From positions 1 through 14,746 of the forward strand of contig CAJLTE010000080.1 in assembly GCA_905209435.1 (NCBI GenBank): a DNA stretch of 14,746 nucleotides. Direction: 5' to 3'. The translations under genes were made by a program, and so were the position numbers. Below, in pieces: positions 12,834-14,746 of the stretch (position 1 is the stretch's first letter; each line of letters opens with the position of its first letter). The DNA is from an uncultured Blautia sp. (GTDB taxonomy: Bacteria; Bacillota_A; Clostridia; Lachnospirales; Lachnospiraceae). A model generated the notes under the pieces. That model was given only the letters and a program-made list of their open reading frames with translations, was not told where the DNA came from and did not search any database.

Positions 12834-14746
12834 TCATTTCATGATCAGATAGCTGTAATTATCGATCACTGCACAGATCAGTCTGCGAAGTCCTTCATAC
12901 AGCTTATCATTAGCATCATCCGCCTTGCAGTCAGAAATCTGGCCAAGCAGACGAACCTTACATTCTTTTGTATCTGGATTGATCACTGCAAATCCATCGT
13001 TTGTACTGTCTGCCATATCTGCTTCAGAAGCAAATAATGTGAATTTATCTTTATACGGTGCACTTGCATATGGACAGAAGCTCTTGCAGTTACCGCATTC
13101 ATTACACATATAATCTACATGGATCACCTGATTCATTGCCATTCCAGGAACTTTGATAGAGATGTTTGCTCTGTTCGGACATACATCGACACAGTTCTCA
13201 CATACCTTATTGCAAGTCAGGCAACGTTCACTTTCGTTCACAGCATCCTTGCTTTCCTTAAGGATTGCTTTCTTAGAATAGCAGGCTTCTTCTGTTCCAG
13301 GTACAGGCTGTCCTTTTACAATATCATGTCCAAGGATTGCTTTTACTGCAACCTGAGCATCACGGATTGCTTCTACGATCGTAGCAGCACCTTTAGCACC
13401 GTCACCTGCTACATAAACACCTTCTACGCTTGTTTCCATTGTCTTGTCGTTGATGCGGGCTTTTCCGCGCTCATTAACTGCAATACCGTTTGCTTCGTAG
13501 AATTCAGTCGGAACCTTCTCGCCAACTGCAACGATTACGGTGTCAGCCGGAACTTCTTCTGTTTCGCCTGTTTCTGTCACACTTGCACGTCCGGAAGCAT
13601 CCATGTTGCCAAGTTCCATCTTCTTGCAGAGAAGTTTACCGTCTTCCAGAGATACAGGAGAAAGAAGTTCTTTGAACTCTACGCCCTCTTCCAGGACTTC
13701 CAGTAACTCATCTTCTGCTGCAGGCATGTAGCGTTTTGTTCTTCTGTATACCAGATAAACATGTTCTACACCTTCTGTACGTTTTGCAGCCCTTGCTGTA
13801 TCCATAGCAGTATTACCACCGCCGATTACAACCACATTCTTACCAAGTTCGACTTTTCCGTCTGTTGCCTTGAAATCTCTTAAGAATTTCAGAGCATTGA
13901 CTGTTTCACCTTTTTCAAGTTTCAGAGTACCCGGTTTGTTTGCACCTACTGCTACGATCACTGCATCATAACCCTGTGATTTTAATTCCTGAACAGATGT
14001 AATTTCTGTACCGGTCTTGATCTCTACACCCATCTTCTCAATGAAAGAAACGTCTTTATCGATCGCTTCATTGGAGATACGGAATCCAGGAATCACATAG
14101 CGGATCACACCACCGGCTTTCTCTTCTTTCTCAAATATTGTTACAGAAGCACCTGCTCTTGCAAGGAAGTATGCAGAAGCAATACCTGCAGGACCTGCAC
14201 CTACAACAGCTACTTTTTTACCGTCTGCTGTACCTGCTTTGATCTCGTTAATTACGGTATCATATCCGTTCTGAGCTGCGATGAGTTTAGTGTTTCGGAT
14301 ATTAACAGGCTCTTCATAGAAATTACGTGTACATTTGTACATACAGTTATGTGCGCAGAGAGTACCTGTGATAAACGGAAGTGCATTCTTCTCAAGAATG
14401 ACTCTTAATGCCTGTGCATAATCTCCGTCTCCTGCCAGTTTCACATAAGTTGTGATATCCTGGTGGATCGGACATCCCTCTTCACATGGAGCAAAGAAGC
14501 AGTCAAGAAGTGGTACTTCTGAATCTGTTTTTCTCTTAGGAAGTGGTTTTATGCTCTTTACATGATGAGCATCTTTCTTTGCATCATCTGCTAACTGCTC
14601 AAGTGCAGCTACATCAATACCAGTCCATTCTCCGGCACCATCAGCCATTACTTTCTCTGCCATCTGAGTGAATCTCTGATATCCGCCCGGTTTCAGAAGT
14701 GTAGTTGCCACTGTTACAGGCCATACACCACATCCGACGATACGGT
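12834..14746 (-). CDS. ygfK: YgfK, putative selenate reductase-family flavoprotein, C-terminal part (5' end outside window)
   Basis: The frame runs open to the window edge. The GTG at 14711 is internal, because the codons before it (RIVGCGVWPVT) continue the protein, which is normally about 1000 residues. Counted from that GTG, the visible part has a GltD-like N-terminal iron-sulfur region (C71, C76, C80, C119, C123, C127), an FAD Rossmann motif GAGPAG (171-176), an NADPH motif VVIGGGNTAMD (294-304), FAD closure VYVAGDGAKGA (432-442), and two C-terminal clusters: CLTCNKVCENC...CP (497-512) and CNECGNCKSFCP (536-547). It resembles glutamate synthase small subunit and dihydropyrimidine dehydrogenase electron modules. 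Early work linked YgfK to selenate reduction; its place in purine clusters suggests a reductase in urate breakdown. The catalytic N-terminal domain is not in the window. Confidence 0.94.
   Translation of the reverse strand, partial: RIVGCGVWPVTVATTLLKPGGYQRFTQMAEKVMADGAGEWTGIDVAALEQLADDAKKDAHHVKSIKPLPKRKTDSEVPLLDCFFAPCEEGCPIHQDITTYVKLAGDGDYAQALRVILEKNALPFITGTLCAHNCMYKCTRNFYEEPVNIRNTKLIAAQNGYDTVINEIKAGTADGKKVAVVGAGPAGIASAYFLARAGASVTIFEKEEKAGGVIRYVIPGFRISNEAIDKDVSFIEKMGVEIKTGTEITSVQELKSQGYDAVIVAVGANKPGTLKLEKGETVNALKFLRDFKATDGKVELGKNVVVIGGGNTAMDTARAAKRTEGVEHVYLVYRRTKRYMPAAEDELLEVLEEGVEFKELLSPVSLEDGKLLCKKMELGNMDASGRASVTETGETEEVPADTVIVAVGEKVPTEFYEANGIAVNERGKARINDKTMETSVEGVYVAGDGAKGAATIVEAIRDAQVAVKAILGHDIVKGQPVPGTEEACYSKKAILKESKDAVNESERCLTCNKVCENCVDVCPNRANISIKVPGMAMNQVIHVDYMCNECGNCKSFCPYASAPYKDKFTLFASEADMADSTNDGFAVINPDTKECKVRLLGQISDCKADDANDKLYEGLRRLICAVIDNYSYLIMK

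Noticed and set aside
13119..13706. 195-codon plus-strand open frame opposite ygfK
   Set aside because: Phe/Cys/Thr-rich shadow of the FAD/NADPH and Fe-S coding region of ygfK.
1..14746. CRISPR array, insertion sequence, prophage, tRNA or rRNA genes
   Set aside because: No regularly spaced repeats, transposase or phage-like reading frames, tRNA-like folds or rRNA sequence seen; gene order is functionally coherent throughout.

Overview
The window suggests an anaerobic, low-to-mid GC Firmicute of class Clostridia, most likely a gut Lachnospiraceae. This is inferred from protein content, strong AGGAGG-type ribosome binding sites and codon use; nothing in the window names the species. Almost all of it is one functional locus: the anaerobic purine (xanthine/urate) degradation cluster tied to selenium-dependent molybdenum hydroxylases. 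Escherichia coli has a counterpart in its ygeW-ygeX-ygeY-hyuA-yqeA-yqeB-yqeC-ygfJ-ygfK-ssnA-ygfM-xdhD region.

Layout. The left arm (1-3012, plus strand) holds the 3' end of ygeY (M20-type amidohydrolase), ygeW (knotted carbamoyltransferase family) and arcC (carbamate kinase). The right arm (3137-14746, minus strand, read from right to left) holds ygfK (5' end cut off by the window edge), a fused iron-sulfur/molybdenum xdh, a four-cluster polyferredoxin, xdhA-xdhB-xdhC (molybdenum, FAD and 2Fe-2S subunits of a classical xanthine dehydrogenase), yqeB, yqeC and mocA. The arms converge on a strong bidirectional terminator at 3103-3138.

How the genes fit together. The hydroxylases act on purines. 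MocA should cytidylate the molybdenum cofactor, and YqeB and YqeC are the markers of maturation of selenium-containing molybdenum hydroxylases. The polyferredoxin and YgfK probably handle the electrons. YgeY and YgeW act on ring-opened carbamoylated or amino intermediates, and ArcC turns the carbamoyl phosphate into ATP. Usual partners (ygeX, ssnA, a hydantoinase-like gene, selD) are not seen and may lie outside the window.

Non-coding parts. Three leaders, in front of ygeW (456-661), xdhA (9050-9240) and xdh (12523-12650), hold overlapping alternative helices. All three carry an AACAGAYA box enclosed by a helix of different sequence. This looks like a shared cis-regulatory RNA and is the most interesting unexplained signal here. 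A good sigma-A promoter (TTGAAA-17-TATACT) precedes the xdhA leader. The arcC leader has an 11-bp hairpin just before its ribosome binding site and an AT-rich dyad.
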